NCBI GenBank assembly: GCA_022410635.1 | Contig: JAJVDF010000260.1 | Location: 1,167,704 to 1,231,703 of the forward strand | Length of the DNA: 64,000 nt | Reading direction: 5' to 3' | Source of the DNA: Tretioscincus oriximinensis | Lineage: Eukaryota > Chordata > Lepidosauria > Squamata > Gymnophthalmidae | Part shown: positions 1-10,732 of the stretch, piece after piece | Position numbering within the stretch: position 1 is the stretch's first letter | Layout of the letters: every line of letters begins with the position of its first letter | The notes under the pieces: generated by a model | The model's database searches: none | Told to the model about the DNA's origin: nothing | The model's input: only the letters and a program-made list of their open reading frames with translations | Program-made: the position numbers and the translations under genes

Positions 1-172
1 TTCTTCTTCTTCTTCTTCTTCTTCTTCTTCTTCTTCTTCTTCTTCTTCTTCTTCTTCTTCTTCTTCTTCTTCTTCTTCTTCTTCTTCTTCTTCTTTTTCT
101 TTTTCTTTTTCTTTTTCTTTTTCTTTTTCTTTTTCTTCTTTTTCTTCCTCCTCTTCTTCTTCTTCCTCTTCC

Positions 173-244
<72 letters not shown>

Positions 245-293
245 CATCATCATCATCATCATCATCATTATCATTATTATTAGCATTAGTATT
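1..293. repeat. Compound microsatellite (TTC, CTTTTT, TTA, TCA)
   Basis: Uninterrupted TTC triplets to about 92, then CTTTTT hexamers, mixed TTC/TCC, and TTA and TCA triplets to about 290. The compound structure suggests growth at the tail of an old retroelement. Confidence 0.97.
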
Positions 294-355
294 AGTATTG
301 GGTTATTTGAGATCCTCTTTTAATTGCTTTGAAATTTTAAAGCAGGCAACGTTAA

Positions 356-600
356 AGCCCCCCAGACAACTTCCAGTTAGGAGAAAAGTTATTTCCGGGA
401 GTGGGACTTTGTGCAGATTGGCTGAAAAACCATCCTCCCGCCCAAGCCTAGCTGCAGTGCAGGCTGGGAACTGTAGTCCATATGGCAGGTCTGGCTGGAC
501 TGAGGAGGCTGCCTGCTGTTCGGACACTTCCCAACAGGCCTCAATGCAAACACAACAGTTGCTCCTGTTTCACTTTCTTCACATTTAGGCTGCTTCTGCT
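356..600 (-). repeat. Unclassified dispersed repeat, copy 1 (family also at 53490 and 59695)
   Basis: Reverse complement of the family at 59850-60050: shared blocks include GTGCAGGCTGGGA, GCTGATTGGC-like and CTGACAGGAA-like segments in the same order. No TSD or coding remnant seen. Confidence 0.55.
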
Positions 601-635
601 ACTGCTCCTTTGTGAAGCAGCTGGGCATCCAAGGA

Positions 636-951
636 TTTAAATAATAATAATAAGAAGAACTGGGTTCTTATACCCCGCTTTTCTCACCTTTTCAAAGGGA
701 CTCAAAGCGGCTTACAAGGACATATTTTGCCCGAAGGCTTCCATTCTATCTTCCCCACCAGGTTATGGTGGTTCCCATGTATCTACTTGCAGTCAGTTGC
801 AATTTCTTGCAATTCTTGCTTTCGAATAGCTGGGTTGGCTAGAGCTACAGGCTAGTGGAAGGGGCTCAGCCCTCCCCACGTCTCCCACACAGGGCTTCGA
901 AACCCCATCTCCCAACTGAGAGATGGATTCCTAAGCGACTGAGCTATCCGT
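636..951 (-). mobile_element. tRNA-derived SINE, type A
   Basis: The minus strand begins with a tRNA-like head (GATAGCTCAGT box A, GGGTTTCGAAGCCC box B) and ends in AAGAACCCAGTTC followed by a triplet tail. Near-identical to 1702-2019 and 30622-30940. Confidence 0.85.
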
Positions 952-954
952 TCT

Positions 955-1007
955 TTCTTTCTTAAAGAAAGAAAGAAAGAAAGAAAGAAAGAAAAAAAAA
1001 AAAGAAA

Positions 1008-1038
<31 letters not shown>

Positions 1039-1040
1039 TG
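955..1040. repeat. AAAG microsatellite
   Basis: TTTC then long runs of GAAA/AAAG next to the head of a SINE. Confidence 0.95.
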
Positions 1041-1701
1041 TCATCTTTCTGGGATGGTTTAATGAATCCAGCACTTGTCACCATGAAAAAGCACAGCGTA
1101 GAAAAGCAGGCAGAAGTATAACTGAGAACTGTAAAACTGGAAACAAAAATGCTGCCAGGAGTTGAAAAACTGGAAACTGTCCCTTTGCTATTGTTGACAA
1201 CAATATATAAAGTAAGATGCCCATGTAAATAAACACCAGAGAAGCCAATCCTAGGACTGATGCTTTCCCGCCATGTGGATTTCAGCTTCTGCCTCTTCCA
1301 GTTTCCCGGTTTATTTGTTCAGCCCAGGAAGCAAGACTGATTTTCATCATCTGTAGCTATTTTTGTTTATTTGTAGCTAAGTGCATTTGGATTCAAATTG
1401 GCTTCCTGCTACTTTATTTGTTTTCTTTTAGGAAATATACATATATAGCCCCTGTTGGTTAAGAAATGAGAATGCATTGAAATGCAGGGAGTAAAGCTGC
1501 GTTGTGGCCTCCGAAGGCTAAGCCAGTTGTTGACAAGAGGAACAGATGTGAGAAAACATGAGCTCAACTTTGCAAGTTCCTTATCCAAGTTTCCTTCTGA
1601 TAATTGAAGCTGCCTCTGAAGGAGAGGTTGCCTTATCTTTCCTGGCAGGGATGTAGGGATACTGTTTAAAATTCCTAAGGAATGAAGCAACCAGCGGTGG
1701 A

Positions 1702-2019
1702 GCAGGCATGGATAGCTCAGTCGCTTAGGAATCCGTCTATTGCCTGGGCGATGGGGTTTCGAAGCCCTGTGTGGGATGTGGGGAGGGGTGAGCACCTTCC
1801 ACTAGCCTGTAGCTCTAGCCAACCCAGCTAATTCAAAAGCATGAATTGCAAGAAATTACAATTGACTGCAAGTAGATACATGGGAACCACCAGAGCCTGG
1901 TGGGGAAGATAGAATGGAAGCCTTCGGGCAAAATATATTTTTGTAANCCGCTTTGAGTCCCTTTGGAAGGTGAGAAAAGCGGGGTATAAGAACCCAGTTC
2001 TTCTTCTTCTTCTTCTTCT
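1702..2019 (+). mobile_element. tRNA-derived SINE, type A, fullest copy
   Basis: Head GATAGCTCAGTCGCTTAGG (box A), GGGTTTCGAAGCCC (box B), body with GCTTTGAGTCCCTTTGGAA, tail AAGAACCCAGTTC then TTC triplets. A Pol III SINE, not a working tRNA gene. Confidence 0.85.
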
Positions 2020-2227
2020 ACTGGAGGCTTTAAGGTTGGGTTGGATGTGTTCATGAAGCCAAGGGTACCCAAAGGAATGGAGATGCCCGTCTTGATGCGG
2101 CTTCCTGGATGGACCCGCAGGATGTATTCATGAAATAGCACTTGCAGGGGAGTCCAGGGCGGTTGAAGATCTTGCCTCCTCCTTCTGCTCGAGGTTCCCA
2201 GGGGCAAATTGGTGGCCCTGGGTACAC

Positions 2228-2470
2228 TGTGCCAGGCCCTGTTTGGCTCATCCATATGCCAGTGTAGACTATGGCAAGCCCCATTCAGAGGACAAGTCCC
2301 TATTTGAAGTGTTGAGAACAAGTGACAGATTTACTTCCGCCTTCTGCTTGAGATGCCTGGGACAGTGGGTGGTCCAGTGTAGACTGTGGTGGGNCCCATT
2401 TGACTCATCCACTTGCCATTTGGGGCCTGCCATAGGCTCCACTAGCATGCGGGTGGCAGATCCTTATTCC
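2228..2470. repeat. TGCCATAG foldback family, several partial copies
   Basis: GTGTAGACTATGGCAAGC (2262-2280), then GTAGACTGTGGTGGG and GGGTGGCAGATCC.. segments repeat a short core in alternating decayed copies. Confidence 0.55.
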
Positions 2471-2484
2471 AAGAGTTAAGAACA

Positions 2485-2600
2485 GGTGAAGGTTTTGCTG
2501 CCTTATGCCTGAGGTGCCTGGGGGCCAACTGATAGCCATTGTGTGAGGCAGAAGGGCTGGATTAGATGGGCTTCTGTGGCCNCATTCAGCAGGGCTACTC
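2485..2600 (+). mobile_element. CR1 LINE 3' fragment
   Basis: GCCTGAGGTGCCTGGGGGCC..GGCTGGATTAGATGGGC, a CR1 3' end pattern seen many times in this window. Confidence 0.65.
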
Positions 2601-3224
2601 GGATGACTTGCAAAACCAAATGCTAGTGTAAACTATGGCAGGCCCCAAATCCCTAAGAACGTCTCGCAGACCAGATCCCCTTGCTGAGTTTCTGCTCTGA
2701 AGGTCTCTGGACCTCCTTTCCGAAATGCAGTTTTCCCTGGCTAGATTCTCAGAGATGCCTCCTTTTGGTGCTTCTGATGCTTCTCTGCCTGCATTGGGGC
2801 AATTAACTGCCTCCTCTTGTTCTGTACAATCCGCACAGTTTGTTTGGGAGGCTGNGCAGGGTTACCAGACAAAAGGAGGACAGGATTTGTGTGGAGATGA
2901 GGGCATTTCAGCAGGTGCTCTTGCCATGATAAGCTGCACCTGCTATGGGCCAAGCTTCAAAGATGTAGCACTGCTCCCCTGCTTTTTTTCTGGTAATCCT
3001 AAGAATGAGGGAGGGGTCCCCAAAACAGAAGGAAGGGGGGAGCTTTGCCATAGGGATTGGGTGACTTTTTAATAGACTGTATTATAATTAAACCAGAGGA
3101 GGGTTGGATTAATGAGGTCACACGGACTTCCAAGGAAAAGTACAAACGAAGCCATTTAGAACCAGGTTGGCAGTACTATGATTGGCACAGCTTTGTGTCC
3201 TCAAACTTCTTCCATGATGAAGGT

Positions 3225-3500
3225 TCTTGTTTCAATGCAGGAGCCACTAAACCATCCCAGACAGGTGCCTGCCCAGCCACTGCTTGAAGACTTCCAGTGA
3301 AGGAGATCTCAGCACTTCCTGTGGGAACCTGTTCCACTGGCTGATTATGTTTCNTGTCAATTTCACCCAGTTGTTTCCAATCATTCCATCTGTCTACGAA
3401 AACAGACCACCACCCCCTCCGCTGCTCTGTGGAAGCCTTTCAAATATTTGTAGGCAGCTGTGGGGTCTCCTCTCCATCTTCTCCATCTGGTGGGCCTCTG
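3225..3500 (-). mobile_element. CR1 LINE fragment, second subfamily
   Basis: CACTAAACCATCCCAGACAG followed by CTTGAAGACTTCCAG and GTTCCACTGGCTG: the second CR1 3' end type, antisense here. Confidence 0.7.
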
Positions 3501-3575
3501 TGNGACACAGGGTGCTGGACTTGATGGGCTGTGGCCTGATCCAGTATGGCTCTTCTTATGTTCTCTTTTGCAGAT
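3484..3575 (+). mobile_element. CR1 LINE 3' end fragment
   Basis: GGTGGGCCTCTGTG then GGCTGTGGCCTGATCCAGTA and CTTCTTATGTTCTC, the terminal CR1 motif. Confidence 0.8.
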
Positions 3576-3719
3576 GAAACATCATGAGATCCTTTAACGG
3601 TTCCTCATGGGACTCATGTTTTCCAGATCACTCACCGTCCTTGTAACTCTCTTTTGAGTTTTGGGTATAGGGAGAGACAGAAGTGGAAAGAAAGAAAGAA
3701 AGAAAGAAAGAATGTCTTC

Positions 3720-3812
3720 TTTCTAGGATGGTTTAATGAATCCTGCATTGAGCAGGGAGTTGGACCCGATGGCCCTGGAGGTCCCTTCCAGCTCTATGAT
3801 TCTGTGATAATT
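3720..3812 (+). mobile_element. CR1 second-subfamily 3' end fragment
   Basis: GATGGTTTAATGAATCCTGC, then GGAGGTCCCTTCCAGCTCTA and GATTCTGTGA: sense copy of the family at 28253-28560. Confidence 0.75.
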
Positions 3813-3869
3813 GGCATTAACAACATGGACCAGGTTGGTCTTCTCTCTGAAAGAGAATATTTAGCAAGG

Positions 3870-4235
3870 AGGTCTTGTAGCACCTTAGAGGCTAACAAGA
3901 CAAAGGGGATCTGTCTACAGTTTTGAGAAGTTGACTTGTCTAGGAAAGCTCCTGCTGCTACCTTTTTTTCTTGTTAGAAAATCTGCCTTGCTAGAATATC
4001 TTTCTCTCCATCTGTCTCTCCGTCCGCCCATCCATCCAAAGAAGTAGATTTGTCTACAGAAGCTCCTGCTGCCTCCCTCTTTCTTCTTAGTCTCTAAGGT
4101 GCTACGAGAGCCCCTTGTTAAAATCTCTCTTTCTCCCTATCCTTTTGAAGAAGTGGACCTGTCTGGGGAAGCGCCTGCTGCCTCCCTTTTTCATGTTAGT
4201 CTCTAAAGTGCAACAAACCCTCTTGGCTCGAAATG
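3870..4235. repeat. Three tandem copies of a CTCTAAGGTGCTAC dispersed repeat
   Basis: CTTGTAGCACCTTAGAGGCT, TAGTCTCTAAGGTGCTACGA and TAGTCTCTAAAGTGCAACAA recur about every 130 bp, each with an AGTxGACTTGTCTA..GAAGCTCCTGCTGC segment. Resembles a dispersed element family common in reptiles and turtles. Confidence 0.6.
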
Positions 4236-4924
4236 TATTTATTTCCTAGCCCTACAGCTAAAGGTCTCAGGGCAGCCAACCATAAAAGCAGAACACAAAA
4301 TTCTGATCCACCCCAACTGCTTTGAATTCTGTAAATCAGAGACTGAACTCCCCGCGTGGAAGGTTTTTCCTGCCCTGACCCTAGGAAATGTTCCTCAAGG
4401 GATTGAACGACTTGTTTCCGATGGGATTTGGAAACTCAGTCCTACCAATCTGTGTGGATTAGCGCCTTGAATCCTTTTTAATGTCTCCTTTTATCCTTCC
4501 TGAGCAATAAGTGCTTGTGGGCTGGCAAGGCTGATCTAGCCATGTTTGAAGCTTCCAAGGTAAGCTGGAGGAGCTTAGAAGTGCGGCTGCTTTTTATGCT
4601 CCAAGCCCCTGAGGCAGCGGCCAGGGACTGTCCAGGCACGTTCTTGGAAATCTGCTAGGGGTGCTTTGCCTTGAGAAAACGGAAGATGCACAGGAGGAGG
4701 AACGTCTTTGCTACTGGGGTGGATTACAGCCTAGGTGGATTTTTTTCATGCGCTGTCATGCTTAAGGGAGGCCTGAATGTGGTGTCAAGGGCTCTTTTCC
4801 TTCCGGGTGCCCAGAGACCCATTACCAATTTCTTGTACCCACATAAAGGCTCAATTCTTAAGTGTGCCTGGATCCAATTCAAACACACAGAGAGCAGAAA
4901 AGTCTTTTTACTCTTCATTTTGCC

Positions 4925-4986
4925 AGCACATAGAAGCAGAANGNGATAGGAGGAGGNAGAGNGGGGGGGGGGGGGGNGAGAAGAAG

Positions 4987-5025
<39 letters not shown>

Positions 5026-5190
5026 GAGGAGGAGGAGGTCCCCATTTATCTCATTGCAATTTCTTGTTTTTGAATAGCTGGGTGGCTNGACCTGAGGCCA
5101 GTAGAGGGCGGTCACCCCTTTCCACAGGTGACACAGAGTTTCGAACAGGGTATCCCTGCTGCAACCCCGAAGCTCTTAGCCACACACCAG
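4925..5190 (-). mobile_element. Diverged SINE with expanded tail (G, AAG, CAG, GGA repeats)
   Basis: The body (TTGCAATTTCTTGTTTTTGA, GCTGGGTGGCT, GTTTCGAACAGGG) matches type A SINEs on the minus strand; its tail is a G run, about 13 CAG units and GGA triplets at 4961-5037. Not coding. Confidence 0.65.
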
Positions 5191-6369
5191 GGTGCTTATC
5201 TGCATGGAGAACAAGGGGTGGGTGGGGATCCTTCCCAAAGCACTTATATATAGAGGTGGGTGTGGCGTTATCAGAGTACATATCAGCTTGGTTAACAATT
5301 CAGAGACAAACAGGTTTATCTTCTACTTTCCCCTGGAATCCCCTTCCTTGTTGCCTAGAGTAGGGGGCGCCTGGGAGAAGCGGCCAGGATGACAGTCGTT
5401 GCATTTTCCAGACAAGAACATCTGGCTGTTCCTCCCAACTGAATCTGTAGCCTTAAATGCTGGGGGCAAGGAAATCCCGTATCAGAACAGTCACTCATGA
5501 TTCTACTGTATCCACGAACCTTTAACTTGCTACAAGTTTTTCTTTGGCAGGAGGGTCTTCTTCACTCTGCCTCGGTCCCCACATTTACGTTTCCTTCCTT
5601 CAGTGGAAATTTGCCTGTTTGCTCTGATTTGGGATCTAAAAATCTCTTTGTTTTGCTGTGTTTTTTGCAACATATTTTTTTTCCCATTGCAAAAAGCACA
5701 GGGAATAAAAGATTCCGTTTATTAGATACACATTAAACAAAGTATTTTGTTAACAAGATCTTTTGTTTAACAAAAACACCCTGTGTGTGCATAAATGCAG
5801 ACAAACCACCCTGTGTGTGTGAAATAATGCTTAATTATTCCTGGGTAAAAGGCATGCATGCATTTAATTAGTTCTAGTTCATCTTGTGTGGCATGAAGTG
5901 AAGTGTTCATTCCATGTAAATTAGGGTTGCCACATAAGAACATTGCAACAGTAATGGACGTGAACATAATGGTTTCTCCCCCAGAAGCTGCAGCTGGCTG
6001 AAAAAGTCCTCTCTTCCACGGCCATTAAAGGTGCAAAGTTTTATCCTGGTTTTTATGTGGATAAATGGCTATTACTCAGAGGCAGGCTCTTTTCTGCATG
6101 AGGCCTTGTCGCGGATTAGACCCCTGCAGTCCATATGCAGGGTTGCTCATAGATTGTTTGTGCACCTTTTGCATGATGTATTTGTTTGAAAAGCTGAGCC
6201 ACAGTTGTTCTAGCTAAGGACCTTCCCATCTGTCATTATCCTTATACTCAGGTCCTTTCAGCCCTGGGCTTTATTTTAGACCAGCTGAATTAATTTTTTG
6301 TGTTACAGCAATGCAACAAGCTCCAGCCCCTTCCCCCCTTGGTCCCATCCATGCCTCCACCCACCCCTT

Positions 6370-6600
6370 CTTTCCCTCATGCCGTCCCTCTGTCCCTTTC
6401 TTTCTTCTGTTTCTTCTTTTCAGTTTTTCTTTCCTTCTTTCAACTTCATCTTCCTTCCTTCCCCCATCCGTTCCTTTGTTTATTCTTCCTTCTTTTCCTT
6501 TCTTCCTTCCCCCCTTCCTTCCTTTCCTCCTTCCTTCACTTTCATCTTTCTTCACTTCTTTGTGTCTTTCTTCTTTCCTGCTTATCTTCCTCCCTTTCTC
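6370..6600. repeat. CTTT/CCTT pyrimidine-rich tract
   Basis: Long imperfect TTCC/TTTC run; strand-asymmetric, producing spurious Ser/Phe/Pro frames on one strand and Lys/Arg/Glu frames on the other. Confidence 0.9.
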
Positions 6601-6954
6601 TCTGGAGGCTGTCAAAGTTCTGAGCCTTTTCATTGGTCGTTATACCTCGGAATGTTGAACTCTGAGACCCATTTTATTATATGTACAGATTATATCTTTG
6701 AATAGGGATCTGCCATCCATCTATAAACTGGTGCAATCTACAACAGAATCTACTCAGGGACTTTTTTAGTTGGCTCATCCCTTTTGTGAGATACAATCTG
6801 GAATAAGCCAAGTGCAGAAAGAGCCAACTCAAATCTTTCTCAGCAAAAAATAAAAGCAGACGTAAAACACACCTTCCAAATGCTCATTCTGAATAAGCAA
6901 TGTAAAATTCAGGTTACTCTGCTTTTGTTTCATGTTCCTTGAAAAAAGGAATTT

Positions 6955-7500
6955 CAAAGGGAGGCTGATCAAAGGGCTGGAGCACCTCCCTTATAAAGTC
7001 AGGCTGCAACGCCTCAGTCTCTTCAACCTTGAAAGATGACATTTAAGAGGTTATCTGATTGAAGTATATAAAATAATGCATGGTGGTAGATAAGTTGAAT
7101 AGAGGAAAAATTACTTCCTTTATGGTACAACGCTAGGATCAGAGGAGTTAGGATAGACAAGAGAAAGAAATAATTCACCCAGAGGGTCATTGGTCTAAGG
7201 AACTGACTCTCTGAAGATGTGGTGGTAGTTGGCAGCCTGGATAGCTTTAAGACAAGATTAGACAAGTTCATGGAAGCCAAGATGTAAAAAGCTACCAGGA
7301 TGGATATTTTGATACTGCCTCCCAGATGGCACAGAAGGCAGAATTCCTCAAATACCATTTGCAGGGAGTTTTGGGTATAGGGAGAGACCCCTCCTTCTGC
7401 TTGAGGTGCCCAGGGGCAATTGGTGGGCCAGTGGGTGAGACAGACGGCTGGACTAGATCGGCTCCAGGCCAATTCAGCAGGGCTCCTGTTTTTTTCTGGG
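6955..7500 (+). mobile_element. CR1 LINE 3' portion, decayed
   Basis: GGGCTGGAGCACCTCCCTTA, GAGGTTATCTGATTGAAGT and CTGACTCTCTGAAGATGTGG follow the order seen in the better copy at 58803-59453. Confidence 0.85.
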
Positions 7501-8214
7501 TGCATTAAATTTCCTACACTTTCCCATAAATCCATCTAGCTTTGAAAATCCTCCTATGAAGTGTACCTTTTAATAAATGTGTATTTTTGTTTTAGGATGT
7601 TGGTGCAAAATTCAGGAATATGTGAATTTCTGTGAACGTTTTCCTCTCTTTTCTGCAACTTTCGTGCCTGAATCACGAGTAAGGGGTTGAACATTGATGT
7701 TGCTGGGATAAATATCATTTGTATCTATGAGGTTTTCTAATATATTATAATTGGCATTCATTGGGTTTCCCCCGCCTCACTCAGCGATCTTAGAAGACAG
7801 TTGGAAAGTTGCTCCAGGTGCTTCTTGTCATGAGAAAGAGATGAATCAATTCTAAGCTTGAGATCTGTTGACCTACTGTGGAGGGGCTGTTGTTGCCCCG
7901 TGCATGATGCCCTGCAAGCGGAGGGGACAAGGGGTCTTGATTTGCACATACTACTGTGAGATTGCTTGCTTCTCCTGAAATGCTCTATCCACATGAGAAG
8001 GAGTATAGCTCAAGGTAGAGCACCCCAAATGGTACACTAGCCCATTCTGTCGGTAGACCTTGATATTGGGCTCTGTTGTGTGCTACTTACTTCTTCCAGA
8101 ACCACGAGTCCTGTGGAAGGTGGATATCTCCTCTTCTGGGATTTAGAGGACCAAAGATGGAGGTATCTGTAGATTTACAAGGGGGAGTATGCCATTGAAA
8201 CGTGAGGGCAGGAG

Positions 8215-8680
8215 GTTTGAAGAATACAAACTCATGGAGCAACAGGCAGGATTCCTGAGAAACCACTTGCAGGTAGTCTCGAAGGTGTCACAAAGCAGGG
8301 GTGATTCCTTGAAACTGATGGACAGAAGAGGTATTTAAGACAAGGGAAAGAATTCCCCCATCCCATTAAGAAGATCATTGGTCTGTGGATTTTACTTCCA
8401 GAAGAGGTGGTGGCAGCTGGTTAAAGCCGGGATAGCTTTAAGATAGGATCAGACAGGTTCATGGAAGCCAAGGGTATCAGTAGAAACTAGGATGGATCTA
8501 TTGATCCTGTTTCCAAGATGGAGCAACAGGCAGGATTCCTGAAATACCATTTGCAGGGAGTTGAGAACAGGTGTGGGTTTTGCCTTCTTCTGCTTGAGAT
8601 GCCCAGGGGCAACTGGTGGGCTGCTGGGTGAAACAGATGGCTGGACTAGAAGGGCTCCTCTTATGTTCTTATGTTCTAAG
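8215..8680 (+). mobile_element. CR1 LINE 3' end, two overlapping partial copies
   Basis: ATGGAGCAACAGGCAGGATT occurs at about 8235 and again at 8519; the second copy runs to TCTTATGTTCTTATGTTC, the CR1 terminal octamer-like repeat. Confidence 0.8.
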
Positions 8681-9406
8681 TCCCCTTTTTAGAAGTTCTA
8701 AAATCCAGACTAATACGGCTATTTCTTTAAATCCTATCAGTTAGACTTCTCCTCATTCATACCTCTTCCAAGAACATTCCAATACCCTCTTTGATTTTGC
8801 CTGTCATCTTTATTTTCATATCTGTTTTGTTTTTCTTCAGCCTTGCTAAAATTTCTGCTTGACTCTGATTGCATCAAGGGAGCCTTTGGGCTTTATCTGA
8901 GCCCTATACTGTGTCTCCGTTATCCAATCAAGAGTTTTTATTCAGGTCCTTAGGGTGTCTAGTTTTTATTGGGAGGACTGGGAATCGGCCTGATTGAATG
9001 CACCTTTGTTGTTAATATAGACACAGCCTCCTTTCCTGTTCGTGAGGATACAGCTTTCTCCTGGTACAGAAGGATATATGGAGAAGACCTCTTGGTGGCT
9101 GGATCAGAGAATCCCATTACAGAATTAGTTTCTTAAATTAATAACATTGTTGATGCCTCTGGAAAATAAACCTTGCTAATATTTTCCATGGATGATGGTT
9201 GTGTGTTAGAATTGTTCATACTCCTATTGTCCAAAACAGAATATTATTAGTGTGAAATTAATTTCACCCAGGATCACATGACCTTAGTGGCATTTCAACG
9301 AATTGTGCTGGTGGTTGTGATCACTATTTGAGGAAGCATCTTGGATTGTGGTGCTGGAGAATGATTTTGAGACTTCTGTGGACTGAAAGGAGGTCAAAAT
9401 AGTCAA

Positions 9407-9600
9407 TAGAATCATAGAATCATAGAAATGGGAGGGACCTCCATGGTCATGGGGTCCAGCCCCCTGCTCAATGAGGGATTCACTAAACCATCCCGGACAG
9501 AAGGCTGTCCAGCCTCTACTTGAAGACTTCCATCAAAGGCGAACTCAGCAGTAGAGATAGTGAGTCCCGAATACTCATTGGCAGGACAAATCCTTTGGGC
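9407..9600 (-). mobile_element. CR1 second-subfamily 3' end
   Basis: AATCATAGAATCATAGAAAT, GGGAGGGACCTCC and CACTAAACCATCCCGGACAG; antisense copy. Confidence 0.8.
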
Positions 9601-10084
9601 ACTTAAGGAGAAGATAGGAATCACTGGAAGAGACCTTGCTGGTTGGAAGACCCTAAGAGATGGGAACAACCAAAGTTCAGGAAGGCAGATCAATAATCCC
9701 ATGGCGGCAACCAACGTGGGCTTGGTCAGACATCAGGAGGCAACAGAAGGTAGATGAACATGATGTGCTTAGGTCCATAGAGACACAAAGAGTCTGAATG
9801 ATTGAACAGTAACGAGAGACATCGTCATCATTCCCTAAATGATGCAAATGGAGACCAAGGAACATCACTTTCAGCAAGGGTGCTGGGGCTTCCTTCACAC
9901 CTATGGGAGCCGTCCACATTTCAATGTGGAGATGTGGCACCTATTGGTCACTACTCATCAGGAACGCTTGTATAGGGAGGCCCCAGCCTGTTGATGCTTG
10001 CAAGGCCATAGACAGAAGTACCTTCAGGACATGATGGATAGCCAGCTATGTACAATCAACCCAGATCAGATTATGCAAAATTAA

Positions 10085-10400
10085 CTTTAACCTATAAGGC
10101 CCTAAATAAGTTGAGCCCCAAGATCTGCAGGGGAGGACCTTCTCTCAATGGAGTGGGTAGCTGGGACAGGGCCTTCATGGTGGTTGCTTCCAGGGAATAG
10201 TCTCCACCTTGAGTTGTATCAGTCACCATTATTGTTTTCTTCTGGAAGATCTTTTGCTGGCCTTTGGTTGAAGGAATGCCGCTTTCCTCCCCACCTTCAG
10301 ATATTGTTTCAATAGGTCAATTTTGTGTTTTCAGTTTTATTGTTGGCCGCCCTGAGACCTTCGGGTATAAGACAGAATGTAAGCATAAATTAATAAAAAC
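10085..10400 (+). mobile_element. Decayed non-LTR 3' fragment with GCCGCCCTGAGACC tail
   Basis: TAAGGCCCTAAATAAGTTGA, then CAGGGCCTTCATGGTGGTTG, ending GCCCTGAGACCTTCGGGTAT and an AATAAA-rich tail. Related pieces lie at about 10800-11000, 12050-12170, 22255-22440, 23925-24030 and 34130-34400. Confidence 0.6.
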
Positions 10401-10651
10401 AAAAAATAAATTATATTCTACTCAAAGAGCAAACTCTGCTTCAAGTTGATTACATACTCAAGATTGTCCCGTTCCAAACCAGTTAAAATCCTTAGGAGTT
10501 TTATTTGCTTTCCTATGAATTAGGTGTGAGAATAAGACCCGGTTAACTTCATCAGCCACTAAGGAAATGCAGTTTGTTCCTGTGTCCTTATGAAGTTGTG
10601 CTGGTTTTACAACAGTGTTTTGAATCACTTTTTTCTCATCTCTCCCTGCAG

Positions 10652-10732
10652 GAAATTCCTTCTCCATCTTTGAAACTGTCCCCTTATTCCCAAGGCTCTG
10701 TCCGGAGGGTGATAGTAGAGAATTCTGCACAG
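10652..10732 (+). CDS. POF1B: POF1B exon (first one found in the window)
   Basis: Acceptor CCCTGCAG and donor GTAGGT flank 27 codons beginning [14 protein letters not shown] and ending VENSAQ, phase 0 at both ends. This matches the repeated ELHSPT.. exon type in the N-terminal third of POF1B. The preceding exon was not found. Confidence 0.8.

Larger units (their letters stand above)
1..10651. other. Presumed POF1B upstream intron or 5' flank, repeat-rich
   Basis: No exon could be supported here. The sequence holds microsatellites, SINEs, CR1 fragments and a pyrimidine-rich tract (6370-6600). If POF1B keeps its usual structure, the missing N-terminal exons are either in unrecognised short segments here or before the window. 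Confidence 0.5.

Noticed and set aside
1702..1790. A tRNA gene
   Set aside because: Box A and B are present but they are the head of a repeated SINE and no cloverleaf can be drawn.
4980..5040. Poly-Gln / poly-Leu coding repeat
   Set aside because: CAG and GGA triplets in the expanded tail of a SINE, with no exon signals.
5556..5650. A missing N-terminal POF1B exon (EGLLHSASVPTF..)
   Set aside because: Follows a TTGGCAG acceptor and vaguely resembles the ELHSPT exon, but has no donor at the right place and the match fades after a few residues.
6271..6705. Lys/Glu-rich or Ser/Phe/Pro-rich proteins
   Set aside because: Both are translations of a CTTT/CCTT pyrimidine tract.
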